Below, piece after piece: positions 47,038-58,186 of a stretch of 64,000 nucleotides of DNA. Source of the stretch: Cinnamomum chago (taxonomy: Eukaryota > Streptophyta > Magnoliopsida > Laurales > Lauraceae); assembly GCA_038049695.1 (NCBI GenBank), contig CP142453.1, positions 19,596,001 through 19,660,000 of the forward strand, given 5' to 3'. How positions within the stretch are numbered: position 1 is the first letter of the stretch; the number at the start of each line of letters is the position of its first letter. A model generated the notes under the pieces. It was not told the DNA's origin, made no database searches, and saw only the letters and a program-made list of their open reading frames with translations. The translations under genes and the position numbers were made by a program.

Positions 47038-47366
47038 TGTTAAAATAATTCAAATGTAGATGCTCAAACGGTCATATTGACTGGTCTACAAGTTGATTTT
47101 GTCAACAACGTTCACTTACACGTTGTGAGCAATTGGTTTTTAGTTTCCCTTCTTTACTCCTTCTTTTATGTAATTATGGGACACTTGTCCTAAGTTTGTT
47201 AAGTCCTTTTACAGTATATAAAGAGGTGCAGTCCTCATTTGTAAGCATCATGTAATCAGCAGAAACATTGAGTTATCCAAGGAGAGTGCTTTGGTATTTA
47301 TCCAAAATTCTTTGTGTGTCTTGTTGCATTGTGTGTCTCTTTACTATCATTGTGCTGTAGCCAACA
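47038..47366 (+). repeat. 5' LTR of the Copia element
   Basis: TGTTAAAATAATTC..TAGCCAACA. Contains a TATA-like AGTATATAAAGAGG about 150 bp before its end. Almost identical to the 3' LTR. Confidence 0.92.
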
Positions 47367-50300
47367 AATTTGGTATCAGAGCTAGCAGTTCAGCTGCTAC
47401 ACTTGTCCCAGCTGCAAACCTGTCTGCACCGATTGAGTCTTTTCCCAGCTGCAAACTTGTCTGCATAGATTCTGGAGGTGCTGCAACAAAAAAAAGGAGA
47501 GTAGGGAATGGCCAACAACAATTCTGTAAGTGTTTCTCAACCATTGGTTCCCATTTTTAAAGGTGATAATTATCAGTTTTGGAGTATAAAAATGAAAATC
47601 TTGTTCATTTCATATGATTTATGGGATTTAGTTGAGAATGGCTTACCTGAATATGACACACAAGAAGGAAGAGTTACTGCAACCCAAAAAAATGAGTTGA
47701 AAGAAAATAAAAAAAAGAATGCAAAGGCCTTATTTTACATCCAACAAGCTCTGGATGAGACCATCTTTCCTAGGATAATGGGAGCCACCACATCAAATGA
47801 AGCATGGGGATTGCTTCGAGATGAATATAAAGGTTCAAGTCAAGTTGTTACCTTAAAATTACAAACTCTTCGCCGTGAGTTTGAGACCTTGTTGATGAAA
47901 AATTCTGAGTCCATTCAGGGATTTTTCACAAGAGTTACAACTAATGTGAACCAAATTAGGTCTCTTGGTGAGGACCTAAGTGATCAAAAAATTGTTGAAA
48001 AAGTGTTAAGAAGTCTCACTCCCAAATTTGACCATGTTGTTGCTGCGATTGAAGAATCCAAGGATTTAACTAAATTATCCTTGAATCAACTAATGGGTTC
48101 TTTACAAACACATGAAGAAAGATTAAACAGAAATGCAGATAAGCCAGTTGAACAGGTCTTCCAAACTACACTTGATTTAAAGAAGGGATCAAGTAGCAAT
48201 GCAGGGAGTACCTCCAACCAAAGGCAAAATAGCCAAGGTCGCGGAAGGCAAAATTTTCGTGGAAGAGGCCGAGGAAGAAACATGCATGATGGAAATGAGA
48301 GAAACCGCAACAAAGGTAATTATGAACCTCCTCAATGTTACAATTGCAAAAAAAGAGGTCATATTGAAAAAGATTGTTGGTACAAAAACAAGTCCTCAAC
48401 TGTGCCTCAATGTTCAATTTGTAATAAATTTGGACATGAAGAAAAGGATTGTTGGCATAAAAACAAAAATCAAGCAAATTTCCATGAAGAAAAGACAAAT
48501 GATGAAGTTGAGGAAAATTTATTTCTCTCATGTTTATCTTCAAATGTTGAATTTGTTGGAGATATTTGGTTTTTGGATAGTGGGTGCAGTAACCACCTGA
48601 CAGGTGATAAAACATTGTTTGTTGAGATGGATGAGTCAGTCAGATCACAAGTCTTGATGGAAAATGATAGTCAAGTCCAGGTGCAAGGCAAAGGTATTGT
48701 CTCTGTGAACACCAGGTCAGGTACAAAGCTCATTCATGATGTTATGTATGTACCAGGTTTGGCTCAAAACTTGATTAGCTTGGGACAGTTAATAAAAAAA
48801 AGGGTATTATGCGATTTTTGATGAGGATAAATGCATGCTATTTAAAAAGAAGAATATGACATTGGTCATGACAGTGAAAATGACTCCAAACAAAATGTTT
48901 CCTCTCAAAATTTCAGATCTTACCCTCAATGCATTCAAGTCTGTGGAGTATGATAATTCATGGCTTTGGCATAAGCGATATGGGCACCTAAATTTTCATG
49001 GTTTGGATTCACTATATAAAAAAAACATGGATGTTGGCTTACCTGTTGTGCATCATGGTGACAAAATGTGTGAAGCGTGCATTTTTGGAAAACATCACCG
49101 AACTCCTTTTCCCACGGGTAAATCTAGGAGGGCTAATCAACCTTTAATGTTGGTACATGCTGATATCTGTGGCCCTATGAGCACAAATTCACTTGGTGAT
49201 AGCAAATATTTTTTAATATTTGTTGATGACTGCACAAGGATGATTTGGGTGTATTTTCTTAAGAAAAAATCTGAAGCTCTTTCATGCTTTCTACAATTTC
49301 GAGCATATGTTGAAAAACAAAGTGGGTTCATACTGAAGACATTAAGAACTGACCGAGGGGGTGAATTTACATCAAAAGACTTTCTTATGATCTGTAAAGA
49401 TGCAGGAATACGAAGAGAACTTACTGCAAGTTACACTCCACAGCAAAATGCAGTCGCGGAGCGAAAAAATCGAAGCATTGTTGAAACCGCAAGATGCATG
49501 TTGAAAGAAAAAGGGCTTCCAAAAAGCTTCTGGGCTGAAGCAGTATCTACAACGATTTATTTGCTTAATCGCTCTCCTACAAAGGCAGTCAATGGAAAAA
49601 CACCATATGAAGCTTGGTATGGGAGAAAGCCAAATGTAAGTCAATTAAAGATCTTTGGTTCTATAGCTTATGCACATGTTCCCTGTGAAAAAAGGCACAA
49701 GTTAGATGATAAAAGTCTTAAGTGCATTTTTGTGGGCTATAGTGAAGAAACTAAAGGCTATAGACTTTATGCTCCTCAAAACAAGGCTTTATTTATTAGT
49801 CGTGATGTGATCTTTAATGAAAATGATGCATGGAAGTGGGACATTGATGTCGATCAATACCCTCTAATTATTGAAGAAGAAGAAACATCATCCTTTGATT
49901 CACCACCTGATGCTCAATTAAGTCCGACTGGATTGACATCGTCGGAATCACCTCCTAAAAAGGTAAGAAGTCTTGTTGATATTTATCAATCATGTGATTT
50001 TGTATGCTTTGCTTCAGAACCTGCTTGCTTTGAAGATGCAGTGAATGAGAAAAATTGGCATGATGCAATGAAAGTTGAAATGAATGCCATTGAAAAAAAC
50101 AAAACATGGAGGTTGGTAGACTTACCACCAGGAAAAGAGCCCATTGGGCTCAAATGGATTTTCAAATCCAAGTTTAATGCTGATGGGTCTTTGCAAAAAC
50201 ACAAGGCCCGTTTGGTGGCAAAAGGGTATGCACAAGTTCCAGGCGTAGATTTCTTTGAAACATTTTCTCCTGTTGCTAGAATTTTTTTTTTGCTGAATAG

Positions 50301-50461
50301 TATTGTATTAAGAGAAAAAAAGAAAGGAAACAGAGGCAAAAGCCCTACAGGAGCTCAGAGAGCAAAACAAGAGAGAGAGCCCAGCAGCCAAAGCTCAAAG
50401 AGCAACAACAGGGGAAGCAGCAAAAGGACAGAGAGGCCAACATCCAAACCACAGAACAAAA

Positions 50462-53400
50462 TTAAGAACTGGAAAATAAAAGATTACAAAAAGTCTTCAA
50501 AGGTCTTCCAGAGTAAGGTTTGGAAATCCGCCTGAGAGAGACAGAGAGGAGATCCTTCAGGGAGAGGATGACCTTCAACTGGGATGCACTACTGTTGGTA
50601 AAAATGGCTTCATTCCTGCAATTCCATATGGCAAAAGCAGAGGAGAAGAAAATAGCAGCAACACCTTTTAATGCTAAATTGTCACTGCCATTGGAAAGGG
50701 CCTGCCAGATCTTGGAGGGGAGGAGAGGCCCGGCAACGACAGCTCCTGCAGAGGAGAGGACCCAGTTCCAGATGCCAGAGGAAAAAGAACAGAGAAAAAG
50801 AAGATGGAGAGTGGACTCCTGCTCTTGGGAGCAAAGGCTGCATCTGGAGGCCAAACTGATACCATGCTGTTGGAGCCAAAGTTGAGAGGGAGTTTTATCA
50901 TGAAGGAGTCTCCAAGCAAAGAAAGAGACTCTTGGCTGGTGAATGAAGTTCCAAACCAGAGGGGCCCAGCTCAACCAGTAGACTGAAGAATTTCTTGATC
51001 TGACAAGATGCCAAGCTTCCTGGATGGAGAGGACATGATCTTCATGGGAGCTCCAAAGCAGAGAGTCTTTGGAGAGAGGATCTAGGGAGAGGAGCTGGAC
51101 TCCTTCCTGCAGGGAGGCAGCCACGGCACTAGGGATATCCGGGGGAACCAGCCAGTGATCTTCAACCCAGAGAGAGTGAAGCTTCTGATGCAGGGGGAAC
51201 TGAATGGAAGGAAATTGAGAAGCCAGACTGCCAGCTTGCATCCAGGAATCATGCCAGAGGTCAACCAATCTGCCATTCCCAATTTTCCAAGAACTGCCAG
51301 ATTGAATTAGGTGACCAAAGGATCTGATTCTTCTCCAGATACATGAACCAACTTTGGAAGAGGAGGAATGCCAGAGAGAGGAACGAGGAAAATATCTGCC
51401 AACCATCCAATTTGCCCACAAGGAATTTGACGTGCAGGCAGTCCAGGCCAGCTTGATGAAGGAAGCAGCACTATGCTCTTGGATGTGTCTAATCCCCAGA
51501 CCACCTTCATAGGAAGGGAGAGTGACAGTATCCCAATTTACCTGGCTTCTTCTCTGCCTGAGGATCCCCCCGGACCAGAGAAAGTTTCTCATGATGGATT
51601 CCATGTTGGAGGAGATCGACTTGGGGATGGGCAGAATCATGGCAATGTGGATAGGCAGACTGCTGAGCACATGCCTAACCAGAATTCTACGGCCAGCAAT
51701 GGAAAGCAGCTTAGCTTTCCATCCCGAGAGCTTTCCAAGAAATCTGTCCAGAAGAGGGGTGAAGTGCTGTCTTCTTGGGACTCCAATAATGAGAGGGGCT
51801 CCGAGGTAGGAAGATTGGAGAGGACGATCTTGAATATTCGTGATATCTGCGATTTGTCTTCTCCTTCTGTGGTTGCATTTTCCAATGAAAAGCTTGCTCT
51901 TCTCCAAGTTAATTTCTTGGCCAGCACTAACTTGGTAGTTTGAAATAACCTCCTTTAAGGCTAAGAGGCTCCTTTTGTGGGTTTTTAGAAACAGAAGAAT
52001 ATCATCAGCGTATAAAAGATGGCAGGGGGTATTTGGAACAGAGGAGATGGGGAAGATAGAGCTGTTGGTGACCAATTTTTGAATATTGAGGCTTAAGATT
52101 TCTTCCGCAAGAATGAAAAGGTAAGGGGAGAGAGGGTCCCCTTGCCTTAAGCCACAAGAGGAGCTGAAAAAGCCACAGGGCGATCTGTTAATGAGGACCG
52201 AGCCTTTTGCAGTGCATACACATTCTCTAATGAGGTTGATCCACTTGGAGGAGAAGCCAAAGAAGTGAAGGGCTTTGAAGAGGAAAAGCCAGCTAAGCTT
52301 GTCAAAAGCTTTTGAAATGTCCAGCTGCAAGCACATGGTGCCACCTTTGAGCTTGGATTTGAGCTTTTGAAACAGCTCATGGGCTAAAGCAATGTGCTGG
52401 TGAATGGATCTACCCTTGACAAAGGCAGCCTGATTGGGGGAGACAAGGTGGGGGATAATTTGAGAAAGTCTGGAGGCCAAAATTTTTGCTATGATTTTGT
52501 AAGTAAAGTTAAGGAGGCTAATTGGCCTGTAGTCCACAAAAGAGGAGGGGGAGGTGCATTTGGGGATCAGAGTAAGGAGGTAGGAGTTGGAGGCTCTGAG
52601 AAGCTTTCCAGAGGTGAAAAAATGCTGGGTAGCCTTTACCACAGAATTCCCAGTAATGTGCCAAGTGGAGGTGAAAAAACAGCCAGAGAAGCCATCCGGC
52701 CCAGGGGCACTGTCTTTTTTAAGATCGAAAACAGCCTTTCTGATTTCTTCCGCATCAGGCAATCTGGAGAGACTAGCGTTTATTTCAGGGGAGACTTTGT
52801 TGCTGTGAATCCCAAAAAGAAAATCAGAAGGAGCAGAGTGACCTTGGTTGGCAATAGAGGAGAAGTGGTCCACCGCCAGAGACTTGATAGCCGACTGATC
52901 TTCCACCCACAGGCCTTCAGAATTAATTTTATCAATGCGATTCACTGCACCTCTTGATTTAGCAGAAGCATGGTAGAATGCAGTGTTCCTGTCACCCTCC
53001 TGCAGCCATCTAATTCTGGATTTCTGGCGCCAATGAATTTCTTGAAGATGAAGGTAGTTGTGGAGGGCAGCCTTGGCTTCAGCCAGAGAATGATGGAGAG
53101 GAGGAGAGGGATCAGCATCAAGGAGAGCTTGGGCATCAGTAACAGCCTTTTCTGCCTCAGTAATTCTAAGCCTGATATCGCCAAAGACAGATTTGTTCCA
53201 CTCTTTGAGGATCTGTTTCATGTGTTTCAGGTTGGAAGCAAGATCCTGCTGGTAGTTTCCAGTGGAGACTAGGTTCCAGGAGTCAGCAACCAGCTGGAGG
53301 AATTCAGGGTGGTGGATCCACATAGCATCAAATTTGAAGGGAGCCTTGGTAGCTAGAGGCCGGCTAGAGTGGGATAGAAGCAAAGGGCAGTGGTCCGAGG

Positions 53401-54067
53401 AAAGCTTGGGGAGGTGGGTGAGCAGGGGATCCGAGGAAGAGGAGAGCCAGGGAAAATTACATAAGGCTCTATCAAGCCTGGCTGCAACATAGCTTGTCCC
53501 CTGGCGGTTGTTGGACCAGGTGAATTTATTCCCTGAGTAACCCATGTCCTGCAAACCAGTGGAACTAAGCAGCTGTTGGAAATCAAGGTTGAGACGGGAA
53601 GGCCTAAGACTATATTTCTCTGAGGCAGAGGTGATGGCGTTGAAATCACCTATCGCACACCATGGGCAGGTAGAGCTGGACAGGGAAGAGAGATGGCTCC
53701 AGAGATCTCTTCTAAGGAGATAGTTTGTAGAGGCATAGATCCCTGTGAGGAGACAATTTGAGGCAGTTGAGGGATTGGTAAAAGAGATGGTAAGAAATTG
53801 GGAGGAGTAGTCAAGCAGAGAGATATCCAGGTTGGAGTTTGATTTGAAGAAGCACCAAATAGTGGCAGGAGAGGAAGGATTGTTAGAGAAAAACCCATCA
53901 TAACCCAAAGAGGAAAGGAGGGAGGGAGGAGGGGAGCCAGTCATAGGTTCAGCTAAGAAGATGACATCAGGGGTGTTGGAAGAGACCAAGTGGCGAAGGG
54001 ATCTAATGGTAGGGGAATTTGAGATACCCCTACAATTCCAGTATAGAACACGGATCATTTGGAACAA
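50462..54067 (-). CDS. LINE ORF2 protein (endonuclease, reverse transcriptase, zf-RVT)
   Basis: 1201 residues. The APE-type endonuclease covers about 5-230, with NCRG at 12, GDFN at 140 and SDHCP at 224. The reverse transcriptase spans about 490-760, with VDYRPISLLN near 512, LDISKAFD near 582, LRQGDPLSPYLF near 640 and the catalytic YADD at 686-689. A zf-RVT region (about 1040-1110, WNFIHQPRVSFFAWRLLHDK, C-x2-C and H/C pairs) lies near the C-terminus. It nicks target DNA and copies LINE RNA into the site. Frame open throughout; ORF1 overlap of 13 bp suggests reinitiation. No RNase H domain is evident. Confidence 0.93.
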   Translation of the reverse strand: MFQMIRVLYWNCRGISNSPTIRSLRHLVSSNTPDVIFLAEPMTGSPPPSLLSSLGYDGFFSNNPSSPATIWCFFKSNSNLDISLLDYSSQFLTISFTNPSTASNCLLTGIYASTNYLLRRDLWSHLSSLSSSTCPWCAIGDFNAITSASEKYSLRPSRLNLDFQQLLSSTGLQDMGYSGNKFTWSNNRQGTSYVAARLDRALCNFPWLSSSSDPLLTHLPKLSSDHCPLLLSHSSRPLATKAPFKFDAMWIHHPEFLQLVADSWNLVSTGNYQQDLASNLKHMKQILKEWNKSVFGDIRLRITEAEKAVTDAQALLDADPSPPLHHSLAEAKAALHNYLHLQEIHWRQKSRIRWLQEGDRNTAFYHASAKSRGAVNRIDKINSEGLWVEDQSAIKSLAVDHFSSIANQGHSAPSDFLFGIHSNKVSPEINASLSRLPDAEEIRKAVFDLKKDSAPGPDGFSGCFFTSTWHITGNSVVKATQHFFTSGKLLRASNSYLLTLIPKCTSPSSFVDYRPISLLNFTYKIIAKILASRLSQIIPHLVSPNQAAFVKGRSIHQHIALAHELFQKLKSKLKGGTMCLQLDISKAFDKLSWLFLFKALHFFGFSSKWINLIRECVCTAKGSVLINRSPCGFFSSSCGLRQGDPLSPYLFILAEEILSLNIQKLVTNSSIFPISSVPNTPCHLLYADDILLFLKTHKRSLLALKEVISNYQVSAGQEINLEKSKLFIGKCNHRRRRQIADITNIQDRPLQSSYLGAPLIIGVPRRQHFTPLLDRFLGKLSGWKAKLLSIAGRRILVRHVLSSLPIHIAMILPIPKSISSNMESIMRNFLWSGGILRQRRSQVNWDTVTLPSYEGGLGIRHIQEHSAASFIKLAWTACTSNSLWANWMVGRYFPRSSLWHSSSSKVGSCIWRRIRSFGHLIQSGSSWKIGNGRLVDLWHDSWMQAGSLASQFPSIQFPLHQKLHSLWVEDHWLVPPDIPSAVAASLQEGVQLLSLDPLSKDSLLWSSHEDHVLSIQEAWHLVRSRNSSVYWLSWAPLVWNFIHQPRVSFFAWRLLHDKTPSQLWLQQHGISLASRCSLCSQEQESTLHLLFLCSFSSGIWNWVLSSAGAVVAGPLLPSKIWQALSNGSDNLALKGVAAIFFSSAFAIWNCRNEAIFTNSSASQLKVILSLKDLLSVSLRRISKPYSGRPLKTFCNLLFSSS

Positions 54068-55917
54068 TTAAGGAGGGAGGAGGGGCCATTGGAGCTTCTA
54101 GTAGAAGGCCTAGAGTAGGAGCTGGCAGGTTTCTTTTTTGTTTTTGAATTCTTTTTCTTGGAGGAAGGGGTGAGGTCCACAATTAAGGATATGCCAGCGA
54201 CTTGGGAAGGATCAGGATTCTGGGCAGTAACAAAGGCTGTATCTGGTATCCTAGAGGAAGGAGGGGGAATGGAGGAGGAGGGATCTAATAAGGGGCAGTT
54301 ATCTAGGATGGAGAAAGAGTTAGAAGTATCCAGGAAAGGATCTGGAAATTTTTCTAGGATATCAAAGTCTAGGGGGGGTTCATCTGGATTAAGGGGGGGG
54401 TCAAGAGAGGATTGAGGCCCAGGGTTAGAGCACGGGGTATAGCCAGTAGTGGAGGTGGAGCAAGGGATAGGTGGAGCAGGGGAGGAGGAGGGGAAAGGAG
54501 GGTCTGAAAGGTGAGGGAAGGCAAAGCCTGGAGGAGCAGAAATCTGCTGGGAAGAAGGGAGATCAGAGAGGGTGCAGGCTGGGGAGGGAGGGGAAAACCT
54601 GTTGGGGCTGGCAGGGGAAACCAGGGGAGGGCCATTGGGTGCCAGAGCTGGATCAGGGACAGGGTCCGGGGTGGGAGTTTGGATAGATTGGCTGGTGGGG
54701 GGTTTACCTAAAATGCCTGTGCCTATCAGGGAGGCAGTAGGAGAGGGGATGGAAGGTTTAGGGCCTGAGCTGCAGAGGTTTACAGAGTGACCAAAGGAGA
54801 GACATTTGGGGCAAGGGAGGTTTTCATAGGTGATAGAGAGGGTAATTTCCGACTCTCCTTCCAGCTCAACTTTTATCTCTGAGGGTTTTGGACCATTCAG
54901 ATCAAGCCTCACTAGGATTCTAGCAAAGGTGAGCAATTTTTGAGAGGCTGTAATGTCGTCCAGTTTGAGAGGGGGACCAATGGAACTAGCTAAAGAGAGC
55001 AAGATATTGGAGCTCCAACAATGGTATGGGATGCCATGAATGCGAATCCAGACAGGGTGGAAAGACGGCCAAGAGGAGAGGTCTTGACCAGGCGACCAGG
55101 GGATGATTTGGAGTTTCTTGGGGTGTAGGAGGAAGGGACCTTTTGAAATGGCAATTTCCCTGTCCTCCTTTGAAGCAAATCTGAACAGAAAGGTACCTTT
55201 GTCTGTGAGAGAAATAAGGCTTGGTTTGGAGAGGTTCCATTTGGAGTTAACCTGGGCTGTTAGCCATTCAACTGTAGGCCTCTTCCCATAAAATTTTCCT
55301 ATAGCTGCGAAAGAGAAAGAGGATTTACTGGGTTCAATCAGAGAAGAAGGGATCTTCATAGAAAGATGACCGTCTATTAGAGAGGAAGGGGGGTAGTCCG
55401 AGGGGGATAGGGGGGCTGAATCGGGGAAAAGGGATAGCCAAGGTTTTTGGTTGGGAGGGGGAGGAAGCTGACTGGTTGGAGCGATTGGAGGGGCCTGGGG
55501 TTGGAAGAGAAGCGACATGAGATCTGAGGGGAGGCAGAAGTAAGGAGGGTTTGGGTCTGGAGGTTTGATGGGAAGAGGGTTTTTCTCACCTGGGGTCATA
55601 CCTTTGGCTGAGGAGATGATGCCAGAGAGGTGGTTGTGGAGCAATTCTAGTTGGTTGATATCCCAGGGCGAAGTGGTAGCAGGCGAGATAGCAGCAGAGG
55701 TGTGAGAAGGAGCTGGGACAGTATAAATCGGAGTGGCTACGGTCCCCTGGGCAGGTTCCTCTGGGCGAGTCAGCGTGGTGTGGGAGCAGGATGCTGCTTG
55801 CCCCAGAGGGGGAGTCAGCTGCGAAGAGAGGGTTGGGGAGCTGAGGATTTGGGACGAGGAGCCAGGACGACTGAGAGGGGGGAAATCGGAGGAGGAGGAG
55901 GGAGGAGGAGGGAGCAT
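54055..55917 (-). CDS. LINE ORF1 protein (DUF4283-like with CCHC knuckle)
   Basis: 620 residues. A Pro/Ser-rich N-terminus (1-190) is followed by a DUF4283-like RNA-binding region (about 200-335, FAAIGKFYGKRPTVEWL, VWIRIHGIPYHCWS) and a zinc knuckle C369-x2-C372-x4-H377-x4-C382. A long Pro/Ser-rich tail ends in a Lys-rich stretch (SSKKKNSKTKKKP) resembling a nuclear localisation signal. Plant L1 ORF1 proteins bind LINE RNA and form the RNP. Frame fully open; the start is the first ATG after a short leader. Confidence 0.9.
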   Translation of the reverse strand: MLPPPPSSSSDFPPLSRPGSSSQILSSPTLSSQLTPPLGQAASCSHTTLTRPEEPAQGTVATPIYTVPAPSHTSAAISPATTSPWDINQLELLHNHLSGIISSAKGMTPGEKNPLPIKPPDPNPPYFCLPSDLMSLLFQPQAPPIAPTSQLPPPPNQKPWLSLFPDSAPLSPSDYPPSSLIDGHLSMKIPSSLIEPSKSSFSFAAIGKFYGKRPTVEWLTAQVNSKWNLSKPSLISLTDKGTFLFRFASKEDREIAISKGPFLLHPKKLQIIPWSPGQDLSSWPSFHPVWIRIHGIPYHCWSSNILLSLASSIGPPLKLDDITASQKLLTFARILVRLDLNGPKPSEIKVELEGESEITLSITYENLPCPKCLSFGHSVNLCSSGPKPSIPSPTASLIGTGILGKPPTSQSIQTPTPDPVPDPALAPNGPPLVSPASPNRFSPPSPACTLSDLPSSQQISAPPGFAFPHLSDPPFPSSSPAPPIPCSTSTTGYTPCSNPGPQSSLDPPLNPDEPPLDFDILEKFPDPFLDTSNSFSILDNCPLLDPSSSIPPPSSRIPDTAFVTAQNPDPSQVAGISLIVDLTPSSKKKNSKTKKKPASSYSRPSTRSSNGPSSLLNCSK

Positions 55918-57302
55918 GGGGATGCCCTAGATTAACCCGTGAGCCAGGATGGAAGTTTCTTGATCTTTAGCACGAGCAGAGAGATTCGTTGTCTTGACTT
56001 GCCATTTAAACCTCCTGTTGCTAGAATTGATACCATTAGAAGTATTCTAGCTTTGGCTGCTAAAAAGGATGGAACATTTTTCAATTTGATGTCAAATCAA
56101 CATTTTTAAATGATGAATTGCAAGAGGAGGTGTATGTTGAACAACCCCCTGGGTTTGAGATTAAAGGGTCTGAAAAAAAGGTGTACAAATTAGAAAAGGC
56201 TTTGTATGGGCTCAAACAAGCTCCACGAGCTTGGTACAGCAGAATTGACAAATATTTTATGGGCCGCAATTTTCAGAAAAGTAAAAGTGAGCCAACCCTG
56301 TATGTGAAGGTGCAAGGTGTGAATGAAATTCTAATAGTATGTTTATATGTTGATGATATGATATTTACTGGTAACTCTTCAAAATTGATTGAAGAATTCA
56401 AGAAAAATATGATGTCTGAATTTGAAATGACAGATTTAGGTCCATTACATTATTTTTTGGGGATGGAAGTTATTCAAGACTCAAATGGTATTTTTTTGCA
56501 CCAAGGAAAATATGCAAGAGACTTGTTGAAAAGGTTTCATATGTCAAATTGCAATCCAGCTAAAACACCCATGAATACAGATGAGAAGCTTATGGTAGAG
56601 GATGGAGTTGAAAAGGCAGATGCAAAAGAATTTCGAAGCATGGTTGGTGGCTTGATTTATCTCACACATTCAAGGCCAGATATAATGTTTTCAGTGAGTT
56701 TGATTTCAAGGTTTATGAACAGTCCAAGTAAAGCTCACATGGGTGCAGCCAAGAGAGTTCTACGATATATTCATGGAACATTGGATCTCGGACTCAGGTA
56801 TAAAAAATCAGATATTTGTAAACTTGTCTCTTATACTGACAGTGATTGGGCTGGTTGCGTAGATGACAGGAAAAGTACTACAGGCTATGGACTTAGTCTT
56901 GGGTCTGCATTGATATCATGGGCTTAAAAAAAACAACAAACTACTGCACTTTCTACAACTGAAGCTGAATATATGGTGGCAACAAGTGCAGCTTGTCAAA
57001 CTGTGTGGGTGAGGAGGATTCTAAGTGACCTCAAGCAAAAGCAAGAAGAAGCAACAATCTTATTTTGTGACAACAAGTCAACAATTGAATTGACAAAAAA
57101 TCCAGTCTTCCATGGAAGAGCAAAGCACATAGAAGTCCGACACCATTTCATTCGCGAGCTTGTGGCCAAGAAGGAGATTAAGCTGGAATACTGTAGCACA
57201 GAGGAACAAGTTGCTGATATTTTCACAAAGGCTCTTTCGAGAGAAATTTTTTTCAAATTACAAAGAATGCTTGGTGTTGAAGGCATTTGAATTAAGGCAA
57301 GG

Positions 57303-57631
57303 TGTTAAAATAATTCAAATGTAGATGCTCAAACGGTCATATTGACTGGTCTACAAGTTGATTTTGTCAACAACGTTCACTTACACGTTGTGAGCAATTG
57401 GTTTTTAGTTTCCCTTCTTTACTCCTTCTTTTATGTAATTATGGGACACTTGTCCTAAGTTTGTTAAGTCCTTTTACAGTATATAAAGAGGTGCTGTCCT
57501 CATTTGTAAGCATCATGTAATCAGCAGAAACATTGAGTTATCCAAGGAGAGTGCTTTGGTATTTATCCAAAATTCTTTGTGTGTCTCGTTGCATTGTGTG
57601 TCTCTTTACTATCATTGTGCTGTAGCCAACA
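57303..57631 (+). repeat. 3' LTR of the Copia element
   Basis: 329 bp, preceded by a purine-rich AATTAAGGCAAGG. Followed by AGGTC, the target duplication. Confidence 0.92.
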
Positions 57632-57724
57632 AGGTCTTGGGCCATATGTATGAATGAAAAAAAATATCAAGTGAAATGCCTTGTGGTGCATAAAGAAAGA
57701 ATAGTGTGAGTGTATTCTGTGGTG
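57632..57724. repeat. Tandem duplication unit 1, right piece
   Basis: From AGGTCTTGGGCC to GTGTATTCTGTGGTGA, matching 58096-58186 with small differences. It continued from 47037 before the Copia element inserted. Confidence 0.85.
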
Positions 57725-57741
57725 AAACAATCCAAATTTAT

Positions 57742-58186
57742 CCCATCTAAAACAATCCAAATTTAATTGATGTTAACAGCTGTCTAATCCAAAACGATGA
57801 AATAGATGCTGAAGTTGTTGGCAACACTGATCACAGTTCAGAAGCTCAGCCACATCACGGCTCGTCATCACGGCATCGAAGCCAAACACATCTCTTCTGG
57901 TTATCATGTAAACCGACTTCCATCAAGGGCATCCAAAGGACCAAGTCTCACCATCGTAGTCATAGGGTTAGGAAGCAACCACGTGATGCAACATCAGACT
58001 GCCTTGATGCATGTTGAAAGTTAAGGCAATGTGGCCCAATGAACTGCTATGTTTTTCCTTGTTGCCTCAGGCACTTGCTCATTTAAATACATGTAAGGTC
58101 TTGGGCCTATGTATGAATGAAAAAATATCAAGTGAAATGTCTTGTGGTGCATAAAGAAAGAATAGTGTGAGTGTATTCTGTGGTGA
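57742..58186. repeat. Tandem duplication unit 2 (uninterrupted)
   Basis: About 445 bp, same order as unit 1. The 72-codon open frame inside (57806-58024) differs from its twin at two bases by eye, neither changing a residue. It resembles no family I know and may be chance. Confidence 0.85.

Larger units (their letters stand above)
50284..56011 (-). mobile_element. Full-length L1-type LINE inserted in the Copia reverse transcriptase
   Basis: Bounded by a perfect 17-bp duplication ctcctgttgctagaatt (50267-50283 and 56012-56028). The poly-A tail (a T run on the plus strand from 50282) is at the low end, so the element reads on the minus strand. It has a 5' leader of about 95 bp, ORF1 (55917-54055), ORF2 (54067-50462) and a 3' UTR of about 180 bp ending CTTAATACAATACTATTCAGC plus poly-A. 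ORF1 and ORF2 overlap by 13 bp. Both frames are open, so this copy may be recently active. A truncated relative is at 60942-62797. Confidence 0.93.
47038..57631 (+). mobile_element. Ty1/Copia element, very young, interrupted by a LINE
   Basis: LTRs of 329 bp (47038-47366, 57303-57631), target duplication AGGTC, initiator-Met primer site TGGTATCAGAGC at 47371. Parts in order: gag (from 47508) with two CCHC knuckles (CYNCKKRGHIEKDC, CSICNKFGHEEKDC), protease (LDSGCSNH, about 48575), integrase with HHCC and DRGGEF (about 48960-49750), start of reverse transcriptase (to 50283), then after the LINE the remaining RT (YVDDM near 56350) and RNase H (YTDSDWAG, to 57290). LTRs differ at only two sites by eye, suggesting a few hundred thousand years at usual plant rates. 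Apart from the LINE it looks nearly whole, with perhaps two or three breaks. Confidence 0.93.

Noticed and set aside
50520-55935. Many plus-strand frames opposite the LINE
   Set aside because: Shadows of the two long LINE frames; no domains.
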